This document shows positions 12,206-25,298 of a stretch of DNA of 64,000 nt, piece by piece. The notes under the pieces were generated by a model. The model was not told where the DNA came from. It was given only the letters and a program-made list of their open reading frames with translations, and ran no database searches. Made by a program: the position numbers and the translations under genes. Positions within the stretch are counted from its first letter, which is position 1; every line of letters starts with the position of its first letter. Source of the DNA: Acanthacorydalis orientalis (taxonomy: Eukaryota > Arthropoda > Insecta > Megaloptera > Corydalidae); contig CM068317.1 in the NCBI GenBank assembly GCA_034766995.1, positions 34,632,428-34,696,427 of the forward strand, read 5' to 3'.

Positions 12206-12208
<3 letters not shown>

Positions 12209-12835
12209 AAAATATTGATATATGTGTAACAGAATCAGAATTGTCTGTGTAACATTTCAAACATACTTAAGATAAGAATCTTTATCTAACATGTGTCCTA
12301 AAAATTTTAAAGTCTTTATTAGAACCACTTATCACAAATTAAAAGTCAATAATAAATTTAAACGAGCCATAGAATTAAAATGAAAATATTTATATATATA
12401 TATATATGTTTGTGTGTGTTGATATGTCTTTTATAATCAAATTGTTTAACTTTGTTGTCGTTTTTTTATTCACGAATATCATATGAAAAAAAGAATTTTA
12501 TATAAAATATTTTAAATTCATTTTTGTTCTTATTGTTGATCCGAAATTCATATATGAATTTATTTTATAACAAAATTTAAACAATTTTAATCGAAAAAGT
12601 TCTAGTCTTATTTAAGATATTTTGTGTCAGTAGTATTTTTTTACATGTTAAAAAATATGATGACATTATAAATTTGTGACATATTTTCTATATAAATATA
12701 TCTTTCTGGTGAAATATCGCAACTAAGTAATATTATTTCAGTATTTGAGACAACTTTTGGAAAAAGTTTATATATTAGTATTCAGTGATGAATAAATTTA
12801 AAATATTTATTCAAGTATTTTATTCCCAGTTACAT

Positions 12836-12892
12836 ATTTGACACTGTGACTAAATTCACTTATGTAAATGAATTTTCACTCTCCCAGCTGTA
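12836..12892 (+). repeat. suspected dispersed repeat, copy A
   Basis: Shares the order GACACTGTGACTAAATTCAC, a gap, then AATGAATTTTCACTC with copies near 13876 and 21906. Similarity was judged by eye and is imperfect. Confidence 0.35.
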
Positions 12893-12916
12893 AAAAAAAT
12901 CTATTAAAACTTTCAA

Positions 12917-13020
12917 TAATTGATTATTGATCATTTTGATAATGGTTTACATGTATTTTAATAGCGATACATCATTATTCTGAGTACGTAAGAGGTTATT
13001 AAAATGATCAATATTAATTA
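12917..13020. repeat. 25-bp imperfect inverted repeat, 53-base spacer
   Basis: The left arm 12917-12942 and the right arm 12996-13020 are reverse complements apart from two or three mismatches and a one-base gap, centred on ATTGATCATTTT. It would fold as a hairpin or could be the ends of a very small foldback element. Confidence 0.6.
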
Positions 13021-13084
13021 TTAAACACTTTGATCTTGAAAATGATTGATTTCAGTGAATAAAAATTCATTTCTGAAAGTATAT

Positions 13085-13130
13085 TATAATTTTATAATAC
13101 AATTATAATTTTATAATACAATTATAATTT
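13085..13130. repeat. 19-bp tandem repeat, about 2.4 copies
   Basis: The unit TATAATTTTATAATACAAT occurs twice exactly, then begins a third time. Confidence 0.9.
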
Positions 13131-13875
13131 CATATTAATGTAATTTCATATAAGATAGTATAGTTTCATATCAAATAGTTGTTTTTTTTATATAAAAAAA
13201 TCTCATTTTAGGCTTATAATAATTCATTTAAAGCCTAATTTTTATAATTATTGTATCATTTTTTGTATAAATCTATATATTAAAATTTTGCTAACATTAG
13301 TCTCGATTTCTAATTGTGACACTTTAAAAATAATACTTTTTATTTACATTCATATTAAAATTTATAGTATTATGTTCTAAATATATATTATTCATATTTC
13401 TTTTCAACTGAATTTTCTTATTAAAGTTTATATATCCATAAATGAACTGATTAAAACAATAATCTTGTCATTAAAAGATGGTACAGTCTCTAAGTTAGTA
13501 CTATACCTTTTATGAAAATTTAATTTCTATACAAGATCTTCTTTCTATTCAGTATTAATAGTTGATTTATCTATTTTTCAATTTTTTTTGCCAAAAACTA
13601 TATTCGTCACTACTAAGAATCTCGTTAAATTTAATCAATCGAAAAGTAAAATAAAATTGAAGCTCCAGAACTTTTATTTTTGCTGGTACTTTAAATTTGT
13701 ATATTTTTACTCATTAGTATTTGTAAAAAAATGATATTAATCATCTAACAGATAATAATAAAATTCAATCTGATCATAGTACTGATAAATTGCTATTTTT
13801 TAAAAAAAGTACTTAACTGGAGTAACTTGTACTGAACTATAACTATTTGCCTAAAGAATTTACTTTAGTTAACAG

Positions 13876-13955
13876 TTTTAGACACTGAGTCTAAATTTTC
13901 GAATAATTTTTCACTCCTTCACACTTCATACAACTTTGTTTGATCAAAAATGTTG
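13876..13955 (+). repeat. suspected dispersed repeat, copy B
   Basis: GACACTGAGTCTAAATTTTC, then AATTTTTCACTCCTTCAC, in the same order as copy A. The sequence beyond (ATCAAAAATGTTGAC) also resembles the flank of copy C. Confidence 0.3.
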
Positions 13956-14481
13956 ACTTTTTGTTTATTTATCATTTTGATTGATCATCCTAGAGCGTTG
14001 ACTATAAAATATTTTCCTCTTTACTGCTTTTTAGAATAATAGCATCTTCGATTGAAAAATACACAATAAATAATCAAATTGAACTATAATCAGTTAATGA
14101 ATATTTTTATCATAAAAATATGAATATATAATACAAGAGTGAAAAAATATCATTTATATATTTATACCACTCAATTATTATTCACCAGATTAATTCTATA
14201 ATATCGTAATATTCATAATTTTACAAAACTATTAACATGTCTATTGTTATAACAAACATATATATTTAAAACACACGAAATTAAAAAACAAATAACAGAA
14301 TATAACATGCAAATAACTTCATATAATTAACAAACTAACAAGAACAATTGCTTTTATATTAAATGTAATATGTACTTTTTTATTTCATTTTACATAATTT
14401 AATTCTATATTATTTCCTTCACAAAAAACACAATTTTATTTTCTATTCAGACATATAATACGAGTATTCACTTTAAAGATA

Positions 14482-14484
<3 letters not shown>

Positions 14485-14515
<31 letters not shown>
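14485..14515. repeat. (AT)n microsatellite
   Basis: About 15 units, ending in ACGTGT. Confidence 0.95.
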
Positions 14516-14516
<1 letters not shown>

Positions 14517-15501
14517 GTGTTAGTGAAAAATTGTACGTTAATATCTTTTCCGAGATTTTTGTTTTCTATTTTTATATTTCTTTGTATAAAGAACCACATT
14601 TGGGATTTAAATATATACGGGATAATGTTTGAAGTGAGTATACATCTGACAGAATGAATAATTCGAGGTTGCAAAAAACTTATTGTGTAGGTAGACAGTA
14701 TGTATTTTTAATAATTTTGATATATATTTTTTTAACATACAACATTTTTAATACTCTTTCTTGATTTTTTTATTTATTTACCTTTATTTATCAAAACCTA
14801 GTAACAGGTCTCAATTTGTTTATTCGTACAGAATAAATTACCTTAAATAAATTATTCTGTTGATTTTTATACATTTCAAAACAATGATAATTTGAACGAA
14901 TATTTTTCATATTACTTTTTATTTTAAAATTGATACATAAATATTTATATGAATAATATTTATTATATATTATATATATTTTATTTCAAAATATATGTAA
15001 TATCTAAAAGTTTACTTAGAGTGATTTATAAGAAAACTTTGAAAATTTTAATAGTTTTTCTTTAAGAATTTTTTAGCAAACAAAACTGATGTTTATCTGT
15101 TTCTAAGAACATTTTTTTATATATTGATGATGGTGAAGTTTCTCTTTAAGATCGTAGCTCGTTCGTAAACAGAATTAAAAATTCTATTAAGATTGACAAA
15201 TGTAAACAGTTTTTATTAGTTCGTAAAAGCAGTCATACAATTTAATTGTTCTCAAAACATACACACATTTATAATACAATTTAAATATTTTTTTACATAC
15301 ACTCACACCTGTATACGTTTATAGAAATAAAAATAATATTTAATTTTAAATTATCATATAATTAAAATAAACGGTTCATTTATTAAAGAGAGGAAAATTA
15401 AAATCAATAAATTTATCTTTTCAAACAAAATTAATAATACATTTTTGAAATACATTGTGTTTAATGTATGTGGGATGTTTTGTTATAATTAAAAAAGTGT
15501 G

Positions 15502-15528
15502 AAATCGGTTAACTCAAAACACCGATTT
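15502..15528. repeat. 8-bp perfect hairpin
   Basis: AAATCGGT and ACCGATTT flank an 11-base loop. The CCGA content is unusual for this AT-rich region, but the stem is too short to call an RNA gene or terminator. Confidence 0.6.
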
Positions 15529-15814
15529 TGTTTTGTGTTCATAAAATATTTTCAGTTCTTTTTTTGTCATTTATGAGAACAATTTATTTACAGAATTGAC
15601 ACATTGTGCTATCAACTTTAAGGTAGAAGAACGATCGGAACATATTTTACATTACTGTCATTTTATTACACTGACTCGTAAACATCCAAGCGTAAATAAA
15701 AGAAAATTCAATGTGTATATCTTTTTTGATTCATCGCTTTTCCTCTCAAAGCTTTTCAATACGTTTTTCAACACCTGTTTAGTTCTGTTCTGCACATTTT
15801 AATTAAAATATATG

Positions 15815-15818
<4 letters not shown>

Positions 15819-15856
<38 letters not shown>
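15819..15856. repeat. (TA)n microsatellite
   Basis: About 18 TA units just after an open frame of 68 codons (15596-15802) that I do not recognise. Confidence 0.95.
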
Positions 15857-15860
<4 letters not shown>

Positions 15861-17639
15861 TGTATTTTATTGTATATTTGATTTGAAAGAAACAATGATA
15901 TACAATTTTTTAATTCATTTTAATTTTACATTTAAAAGCCTTACCACTTTATTAAATTGATTTAAATTTTATTCCTAACAGAAATGAATGATGAAATTTG
16001 TCACACTTGATTTTATAACATTACTTGTTTTTCTTGAACTTATTTTAAGATATTAAATCATTTTTCGTGAAAATATTGTAATATATTAAAATTGATATTG
16101 TAATGTATTAATATTAACTTTCATATTATGTATATTTTTTATTCTCTAAATTTATAAACAAATAAAATTTACAAAAAAAATTGAACAACTTTTAATGATA
16201 CAGTATTCAGATAATAAATTTCGAAATATTTAATTGATCGTACAGTAATCCATTACTTATGTCGTTTTTGTTATGTATTTTTCGACTATCTGTAATCAAT
16301 AAGATTATATGTTTAACTTGCGTTTTTGTTACCTCGATTTAAATAGTTATTTTTAAATTTCATTTCAAGAAATTTCTTTTCAAATAAAGTTAATTAATGG
16401 AATATTTCCATAATATTTAAGCTAAATGTTTCTGTAAATTATTACAAGAAATTATAAACATAAAATACAATGAATGTTTCATATCCGAATCGACTGGAAA
16501 CCAATACTTTAGGAGTGAACCATTTATTCAACTCTTCTAAAATACAATCACTGGAAAGAACTGAAATTATTTTAATCGATAAGGATGAGTAAGCTAGTTT
16601 AATTAATATATGAATAATTTTATAATTGAATCTCTGAATAAATATAGCTTATTAGGTGTATACATGCATTTTTAATTAAAAAGGTTAATTGTTTTTAATT
16701 AAATAAATTTTATATTTCTTAAAAATTAAGCAGTTTTTTCTATAATTAACTCAAAGAAAAATATTGTAGTTATGTATATTTTTATTTTATATATTCATAT
16801 TAAATAGATTTGGTCTTATTCGTTTTGCTTTGAACTGAATGGATATTGAACGATTATTTTATTGATCTAAAATACAAAATACGATTTAATTTAAATAATG
16901 AAAATGTTTATTAAAAATATTGAAAAAATAATTGTTATAAAATCTAATTATATTATTTAAAAAGTGCATTTTCAATAAATAGATCATCTGGTGAAAGCAG
17001 GTGTAAAAAATAATACAATATATCAATTTATCAAAAAATGTTTAAAAAATTACTATTCTTCACAATACGTTGAAATATAAACAAACTTTTAGTAGATCAG
17101 ATTGTATTATAATTTAACAATTGAAATAATGTATTTTTGGGTCATCGTGCAATACAATATATAAAAAAACTTGCATGTATACTAATGATTCTATTAAAAT
17201 ACTTATTTACTGCCAGTTATTTAGATTTTGTTTGAGGCTATGTATAAGTAAATTACAGATTTGCTGACTCAGAGTATGAAATTACCGTTATTAAAAAACA
17301 TTGTTATGTGTTACAAAATATTTTGTATTTTTAGTTTTATCGAGTTGAAATTTAAATGAATTGAAAATAAAATATCAAATTCTGTAACTATAATTAAAAT
17401 TGTAAAAAAAATGTATATAACGGTACATTTCTTTGAGTTCTATAATAGAAAAGTTTGATTTCGATATCAAATATAATTGTATTTATATATGAAGTACAAA
17501 AAATTCAATATGTACTGTTCTTTAATATTTCTAAGAAATGAAATTGTAAGATTAATATAATATTGTTGTAAAATTAACGAAATGGATTTCATTTTTTTTT
17601 AGTTAGTGTGTTTATAATAATTTGTATCCTTAATAAATT

Positions 17640-17835
17640 CTTCGTTAATCCAATTCCCCGGCACAAAAATTTAATTGAAACCTAGACGAATGTTTAAAAG
17701 ACACGAGCCTGTATCTTGTAGTCTTTATAAATGACGTTGATTGCCCATAACGTATTCAGTGCAGGCTTGTGCACGAGCCGCGACCAGAGACGACTGATTA
17801 CTGATTACCCTCTGGCATTTAGGTGTATATATCCA
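17640..17835. other. sequence-complex, GC-richer island
   Basis: About 190 bases with motifs such as CCCCGGCACA, GTGCACGAGCCGCGACC and a doubled ACTGATTA. GATTA is the core of K50 homeodomain sites (Bicoid/Otd class). It is a candidate regulatory element; the overlapping frame (17731-17931) runs into a poly-A stretch and is not convincing as coding. Confidence 0.3.
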
Positions 17836-19200
17836 TTCCTTCTTCTTCTCATTCAAAAAAAAAAAAAAAACCCTATAATACAAAATACAAGTTTTCATTA
17901 TTCTATCAACGTATCAAGACTAGAATTATAACGTTATTTTATTGTAATTCGATTACCGCAAACTGGTTTCAGTACATTTTTATATTATTTTTTCTTCTTA
18001 GTGATGTTTCTGGTATGCGATATAGTATAAAATTTATTATTTATGATTTTTTTATGACCGTGTGTATTTATGAGTATAGCTTAGGTGTAAATTTTTTGTG
18101 ACAGTTCATAGTCACAGTGAATATCAAGTATACGCAAGTTACATTTTTAAATCATATACGTGTTTGTTTCTTTTTTTATTTTATTTATATTTTTTAAGGT
18201 CTTAAAAACTTTATGAGGGAATTATAGAATATTATACATATATATTTCTTGAATATTGTAATAAAACCTTTTTTCAAGTGTTCTTTTTTATATCTATTTT
18301 AAGGTTTGAACTGTTCTAGGAACGATTTGAAATAATACACACGATTAGTGAATAAGAAATGTTAAAAACACAAGTTATTACAGGTTATTATCTACATATG
18401 CAATATTTGAAATATTATATTTTTTTATATTTAGTGAATTGAGAAATTAATATTTTAATAATTTTTAAATATGTGTTTATTAACAAAATATAAATATGCA
18501 ATATTATAATTAAAAATATAAATAAATGATCATTAATGAAAATTTCAATTTAAACACTTACATATTTTGATATTACTTTTTGTACAAAAATCATTAATAT
18601 AAAGATTACAAATTTTATCGAATGTCTTTAAATTCTGATAATTAATTACTCGAAATGATTTTAAATTCATGTTTTCGTTCACAAGCATGAATTTAAGTCA
18701 TCATTTTTTTCTTTTCAAAATTTTCTAACGGAGTAATGTTTTTATCGTCATATTCTATTTTTACCATTATTTTTCATTTAAGTATTTTTGTACTTGCATT
18801 AAAATGTTTTCCATAATTTATTGCCCATTAAATTTCTTAATGCAAATTAACTGAAATAAATGGGATTTTATAGCCAATGTAATATCAGCGTAACGTAAAA
18901 ATAATATCTTATAATTACATTTGACTTCCTTAATATATTTATGAATTTATTTATTGCAGAATATAATTATAAATTAGAGATAGCATTAGTTTACTGTTAA
19001 TATTAATATAATGAGCATTTTTAGTAAATGTTAATACTTGTATTACGATTTATTAAAATATTTATAAAAAAAACTTCGTTATTATCTTATATATTTTCTT
19101 TCTAATATAGCAATGTTCTTTTAGAAATAATTATATAAAAGCATACTTTACCTTAGAGAAAATATCGTATTATTTGGTAAATAAGAGATTATATTAAAAA
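17835..19200. other. AT-rich sequence, no gene seen
   Basis: Begins with a run of about 16 A at 17855. The 92-codon frame at 17823-18101 starts in that Lys-encoding run and looks like chance. Confidence 0.45.
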
Positions 19201-19660
19201 ATGTAAATCTATATTTTTCTTCGCCACGAGTCATCTTGTTCTAACGATGAGTGTATAAGAAAACCGCACAGCAGACCTACTATTTCAGTCATAAATACAT
19301 GTTAACCGACCAAACAGTGCATCTTACACAGTATAACGTCGTATTGAATGTTTCAAGAACTTGAATAGAAATAGCATATAATCTTAACTCATAAAAAGCA
19401 ACTAAATGACCTTCTGTTAGCGAGCTTTGCGGGAGCTTTACCTTCGCCCCACGTCTTAATGCTTTCGTAAAAGCGCCTCCCGCGGGAGTTCCGTTGATAA
19501 AAGTCGATGTTGCCCTACTATGTACCGCGGCGCAGTTGCCGTACGTCTTCTGATGATTCCTCCACTTTCCGCATTTTCTCCTTTTGTTGCGGCTTCAATG
19601 TGGTGCGTATTTGCAATATAGCCGATTTGGTGCGTGAACTTTCGATTCATTTCGTAAAAA
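19200..19660. other. CpG-containing complex island
   Basis: The densest CG-rich stretch in the left half, with CCGCGG at 19532, CCCGCGGGA near 19488 and many CG dinucleotides. Frames are open on both strands (19456-19650 - and 19507-19701 +), but neither resembles a known family. In an AT-rich genome such a block may be a promoter/enhancer or a constrained element; a degraded exon is also possible. Confidence 0.35.
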
Positions 19661-20388
19661 TTTCTCTTGTTGTGCTATTCAGTTTATATTTATTGCAATG
19701 AGTTTTGAAAGTTTTTGTTTTTAGTGTAATGTTCTTGATATGTATACTTTTATATGCTCATTTATATATGGATAAATATTATTATACATAACATACATTT
19801 AAAAATTTATATTTACATAGAATATACATATCTATATACAAAATTATATGGAAACAAAATATTATGCCTTCTTAGATTCATACAGAAATCAAAGAGAGAA
19901 AAATCTCTAACACTGATTCAAATTGTTTATTATTGTTATTTTTTTCAACATAATATAATAGAAAGTCAACCTCCAAATCCAATCTAACCTCCATTAAAGT
20001 AGATATTTTTTAAATAAATAATCGATTAGAATTGTACGCAAGTTAAACGATGTAAATAACTATTAATCTTTATTTCCCAATGTATAATATACATGAAAAA
20101 AAGAAGATGAATCAACTAAACTCTTTAATGTTGTGCCTTATATTATTCCCTTCTAAAACCGGTACTGTACGTACGTTCAAGACTTACATAATACTATATT
20201 TCTTCATCCGTACTTGACCTATTTCCACCATTGTTAATTTTGCACTTAACCTATACAAGTTAAAGAACAGTACATCTCAATATGTAAAGCATGAAATACA
20301 AATGTAAGATACAAGTACCAAGAAATACTTTCAATTCCGTAGTTAATAACTTTCAATATATTTTAGCATGATTTGTTTTTTGGACAGA

Positions 20389-20455
20389 TATATATATATA
20401 TATATATATATAAATATATGTATATATATATATATATATACATACATATATTTAT
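20389..20455. repeat. interrupted (TA)n microsatellite
   Basis: TA runs broken by AATA, GTA and CATACA. Confidence 0.9.
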
Positions 20456-20532
20456 ACACCTGTGTGCATATGATACAGTTTTAAATACATTTTCAATTAA
20501 AAAATAAAAAAATAATGTTTTTTTATATTCTT

Positions 20533-20562
20533 TCTCTCTGTTTCCCTCTCTCTCTCTATATG

Positions 20563-20607
<45 letters not shown>
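20533..20607. repeat. (CT)n(TA)n compound microsatellite
   Basis: An interrupted CT-rich start (CTCTCTGTTTCCCTCTCTC) leads into TA units. Confidence 0.9.
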
Positions 20608-20611
<4 letters not shown>

Positions 20612-21119
20612 GGTATATTTTGAAACATTAATTTAAATCTTAAAAGTTTCCATAATCGTGTAGAATGAAGCTGTTATATAAATATTGATAATAAAACTTC
20701 AGCGAGAAGTAGTAAATATTCAAACATAAGATAAATGTTGATTTACGAACGCAACTTTATAAACTAATATTTATCTAGTACACTCTCTCACACACAACTG
20801 CAATTCTATTTATAAATGATATTCGTATAAAACATTTAATAAATATAAAAGCTTTCTTCTTAAACATAATCCAAATCTGACAAAGCTTTTAAAATTAAAA
20901 AACACAGCCTTTTATAAAAAATACATGCAAACAACTGGCGCCACAAATATCTAATAAATAAAAAACAGAAAAAAACAAAAAAAGGACAAAGCTACGCTCA
21001 TAACTCAGTATATATGAAAAATGATTGCTTTCAAACGAACAGAAAAAGGAACGGAAAAAACAATAAACGCGAACGGGATTCGTTAATTGTAGCACTACTG
21101 TATATCAGTGCTAATGAAT

Positions 21120-21350
21120 AAAAAGAGCTCGTAAATTTCATGAAAAACTTTTTTAAAGTTCGACGATGGTTAAGCGAATAGAAAACGCTGTGCAGTTTTC
21201 CTGCCACATTGGCGCACGGGCGAATGTAGCGCCGTCAAGTACGACGTTTACGAAGCGTAAAAACGCCAATAAAAATGGTCTACCGAGTTTATTGTTCTGG
21301 TCATTTAATTGCCTTTAATTGAATGTCTGTCTCCATCTATAAACCGGAAG
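21120..21350. other. complex island with homeodomain-type motifs
   Basis: GC-richer core (GGCGCACGGGCGAATGTAGCG) followed by CCAATAAAAATGG at 21268 and two TTTAATTG motifs at 21304 and 21315. TAATTG is the generic Antennapedia-class homeodomain core and AATAAAA resembles Caudal/Abd-B-class sites. The cluster makes this one of the better enhancer candidates; function is inference. Confidence 0.35.
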
Positions 21351-21532
21351 ATAAATTTCACTTAGATATATCATTTGTACGGATGAAACAATGTTCGGTC
21401 GGTTTTACTTTCAATTGGATTAGTAAACAGTTCAATTTGACCTTTGTCGAACTTTTTTACCGATTATTATAATCATAAATTTTCGGAAAACATTTGTTCG
21501 TTACTTTTTATACCTCTGTTACTTTTAATATC

Positions 21533-21535
<3 letters not shown>

Positions 21536-21563
<28 letters not shown>
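21536..21563. repeat. (TA)n microsatellite
   Basis: About 14 TA units. Confidence 0.95.
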
Positions 21564-21569
<6 letters not shown>

Positions 21570-21714
21570 TAAATTGTATATTTTTTAAATAATAAGATTA
21601 ATAATAAAATAAGTTTTAAAATATAAATAGGGATTATCGTTTAATATTTAATATTATTATTAGATAGTTGATAATTCAAATTAAAAACAATAGTTTATAT
21701 TTAAGTACGGCTTG

Positions 21715-21717
<3 letters not shown>

Positions 21718-21762
<45 letters not shown>

Positions 21763-21777
21763 AAATTATATATATAT
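21718..21777. repeat. (TA)n(TG)n compound microsatellite
   Basis: About 17 TA units, five TG units, then a short TA run. Confidence 0.95.
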
Positions 21778-21905
21778 GAGTCAGAGTTAAATAAAATTTA
21801 GTACTCTAAAAATATCATAACTCTAAGAAAAAGAAAATATCGAATAAATAGTATTCACACCAGCATTTACAAGTCTTGAATACGCAAAAAGGAGAATGCA
21901 GTTCT

Positions 21906-21985
21906 GGCATTATGGCTAAATTCACATTTATAAATGAATTATTTTCTCATCTCCTAAAGTACAAAAAAATTTTCTTATCAAAAAT
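21906..21985 (+). repeat. suspected dispersed repeat, copy C
   Basis: TGGCATTATGGCTAAATTCAC, spacer, AATGAATTATTTTCTCATC. It matches copies A and B in order and spacing. The next 40 bases (ATCAAAAATATTCAGTAAAT) resemble sequence near 50590. Confidence 0.35.
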
Positions 21986-22033
21986 ATTCAGTAAATGATT
22001 TTTAATCATTTTTGGTTCTAGCAACAAACAAAA

Positions 22034-22282
22034 ATGAACAATAATAAATTATTGAACACTTTTGTTAAGAAAAAAGATGTGGTTTGTGAAGTGAAAAAAT
22101 CATTGGTTTGTGAAAGGAAAAATTCAAAAGTCAGTTCGTTAAAAAACATTCTAAATTTGTATGTGGGAACATTTAAATTAAAGAGAATCTCAAGGGTGTT
22201 ATATTTTTTTTTTGAGGAAATCATAAAAATTGTTATATTTTCATACACTTTTTCTTTAATAGTAAGTACTGCTTCGTCTTGA
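22034..22282 (+). other. unrecognised 82-codon open frame
   Basis: MNNNKLLNTFVKKKDVVCEV begins a Lys/Phe-rich frame that is also open on the opposite strand. There is no domain I recognise, no splice sites that frame it, and it abuts repeat copy C. It is probably chance or repeat-derived. Confidence 0.15.
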
Positions 22283-22369
22283 TGTCAAATTCAATATCGT
22301 ATTTTTTTTACTTAGTAATTACAAAAAATATCTATATAATAAAAAAGTTTTCTCTCATTCGAATAATAA

Positions 22370-22870
22370 GTTGTAACGGCATGTTTATAAAAGGATAATA
22401 TACAAACTGGTAACACTAACGCAGTGTGAACTATGACTACTTACGCCATGTAAATGGACTAGCTAGTAAACTATCTATAAGTTTGGAACTTAGTAAGAAG
22501 AGCTGAGAACCTAGCTACTTTACAATCCACTACCAGGTCATGTGACACACTAACAGCATCCATTATGCCAGTGTGAATAACTACTTGTTTAACTCCAACG
22601 TATTCGTACATAAAACCCTTGTAATAGTACAGGATGGAATTTCAAATAAGTATGCAAGGAATGAAAAGCTAACTCAGCTTTTAAGGTAATCCAACACTAT
22701 CCAATAAGAATAGTGTTGAAATTGCACATGACATTGTTGTATCTTTATTTGATAATAGAAATTCCATCTAATGCAATAATTCTTCAAACTTCACACTCAG
22801 ACTTAAATATCTTTTATATTCTCCAGAAGTTCAGTTTGCAACTCTCTACAAAGTTTATTGGACATATCTA
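22370..22870. other. sequence-complex block, origin unclear
   Basis: About 500 bases with little homopolymer content and a 9-bp hairpin (CAACACTAT / ATAGTGTTG) at 22692-22718. No open frame of length. It could be an eroded transposon or a constrained non-coding element. Confidence 0.3.
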
Positions 22871-25298
22871 GTGTTCATCTCCTATTAATACTATTTATAA
22901 CTTAATTTTTGTTTGTTTTTTTCGTATTAAAGTTTTTTTTTACTGAACACTGCTATAGAGACATTGGCAATTTTGTCAATGTTGTTTAACACTTTATATA
23001 GACTGCAGAAAAATGAAAATAATACCAAATTAGTAATAACTTTTTTCCACTTCCAATAGTCTGGTATGTAGTACTTGAATTTGAGATACGACAAATACTA
23101 ACGGCTTAAAACTATCCCTGTCTAAACACTGTTTTTCGATGAAATGTGAATCTATTATTTTAATAAGTAACAAATCATAATGTACTTACTAACAACATTA
23201 TCGATCCCATAATTTTCATTGATCAAATATTAAATAAAATTAAAAAAGTACAGTTTTTTATACAAAAAATGGGATAATAAATAAATGACAACTTTTAGAA
23301 TATTATATTAAAAAAAATAGGTGAATTAATAATGTTATTACAAAGAAAGCTACACTTTTATATCAAAACAGCTTTGTTTTAAATGAACGTGTATTTTTTT
23401 ATTTATATTAACGTTACGGGTCGTTAAAAACATAACCCGACTGAACACAATTTCATTTTAAAAGATTGCAAATATTTACTTTATAAATGTATAAGAGGAA
23501 ATGTGTTTTCACAACATTGTATTTTGCTTCCAGGTCAAATTCGTGTCATAAATGTAAAGTACTAAGTTGAAATTTATTGATATTGATCTATATTTCCCAT
23601 TCATCTCGTTATGATTTATAACGAAAATACATAAATAACGATACGTCGCGCTTCTTATACTCAATCCACATTCTTAATATATTTTTCTGTTACGAATCTT
23701 AACTTCTTAATGTGTTTTTATGTGAAAACTTCCGCTAACAAAGTAACTAAAAGCTATAACAAACCTACAAAGAACACTGGCATAGGTAATATTTATGACT
23801 CAATAAAATTTAGTATTATGCAATTTATTGGTCTTGAAATATGTTTTTAACGACTTAGTTTTGTCACACTTTGTGTGAAAAATATGATTTTTTTCTAATA
23901 TATTAAAGTTAACTGAATAGTGTCCTGTCTTTTTTGAAAAAAAATATATTATACGTATTTTATTTACAAATCATAACTCTACGCCCAAGTTTCGTCGAAA
24001 ATATTTTTATTGTAGAAATGTGTAAAAACAATTTTAAATAGAATCTCATTTTTATAAACTGAGTTCTGCTGTTTGTGCGGTTGTGCTTTTTGTTTCACTT
24101 CTTCAAAAGTATGTAAATAAGTATTATATTTCTTTAAAAAAAGTAAGCATCATATTACTCACATTTATGTATTTGAAGTCTCGTATATTTGAAAAGTGGG
24201 ATTTATTATAAACCACATAATTTACATGTATTTGTTAGTATACTTAATGTTATTCAAAAAATCGTCGTTAATTAATCACATTTTGGTTCACATAAGCATT
24301 TCTTGTATATATATACACCAAATATTAATATCTATTTACTTACATACTAATCCGAAAGATAAATTTAAACAATATAAACTGAAATAGAAATATAAATTTC
24401 AAAATATATTTTTTTCTCAAATATTATAATTCATTTCTGTGTGATATATTTTTTACAAAAGTTTTGAAGCTTAAAGTTGAGTATACTTGTCATTTAACAT
24501 AACTGATGTTCTGAATTATAAAAGTAATTTCTTAAAAAAGACATTACTAGTTTGTCTATTACCGAAACTACATATGTGTGTGAAAAAAAAAACATTGCAT
24601 TACACTTAAAATACGTATAATTTCATGCGGCAACATTGAACTTTTTGATAGCGCAAACACGTGATGCGTCCAATTTCCTGCACATGGGATGACTAAGTAT
24701 TTATTTAATAATTGTTAGAGAACAGCTGTTATAGTACATATTTAATGCACATTTTTTTGTTGAATTTTTTGTTGTCATAATAGTTCGTTAACGAGATCTT
24801 CAGTTAATTACATATTCATGATTTGAAATAAGTTTTGTTTTTTCTTTTTCTTTTTTTGATGATCGGATTGTTTGATTTACATTTTGATGTATGTACAAAA
24901 AGTATAGTTTCTGTATCACGACGTTACTTTTTGTATAAACATTTTTTTCTTCCTAGACTGTTTTGCTCTTTTATTAGATTATTTATTTTAATCTGAAACT
25001 CTTTTGAGATTGTATTTTAAAATATCGAAACAAATTATCGTATCACACAGATTATTTTTTATACTGAAATCATTATTAGTTTTTTATATATTATTTGTTT
25101 ATATTTATAGATTTTTTAAAATTGCACTGGATATTTATTTCAATGATAAATGACTCTTTGATTTCCTGCCAGACAAAATCATTGCGCATTATATATATAT
25201 ATATATTCAAAATTCTTGAAGTTCTATTTCATAAGTTAAAATAAATATATTTTTTTAAAACTGATTAAAAAAGCAAATCAGTGTTTTAGCACAATCTA
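22870..25298. other. AT-rich sequence, no gene seen
   Basis: Contains an acceptor-like TTTTGCTTCCAG ending at 23533 and another pyrimidine-rich AG at 24955, neither followed by an open exon. There is a short TA tract near 25190-25206. Confidence 0.45.

Larger units (their letters stand above)
12206..17640. other. long AT-rich stretch with small repeats
   Basis: No gene seen in more than 5 kb. It holds the suspected dispersed repeat (12836 and 13876), the inverted repeat 12917-13020, the 19-bp tandem repeat 13085-13130, the 15502-15528 hairpin and TA tracts at 12391, 14485 and 15819. Confidence 0.45.
19660..21120. other. AT-rich sequence with compound microsatellites
   Basis: No gene seen. 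It holds the tracts at 20389-20455 and 20533-20607. Confidence 0.45.

Noticed and set aside
23521..23533. TTTTGCTTCCAG acceptor followed by GTC
   Set aside because: No open exon follows and the next bases are not a donor.
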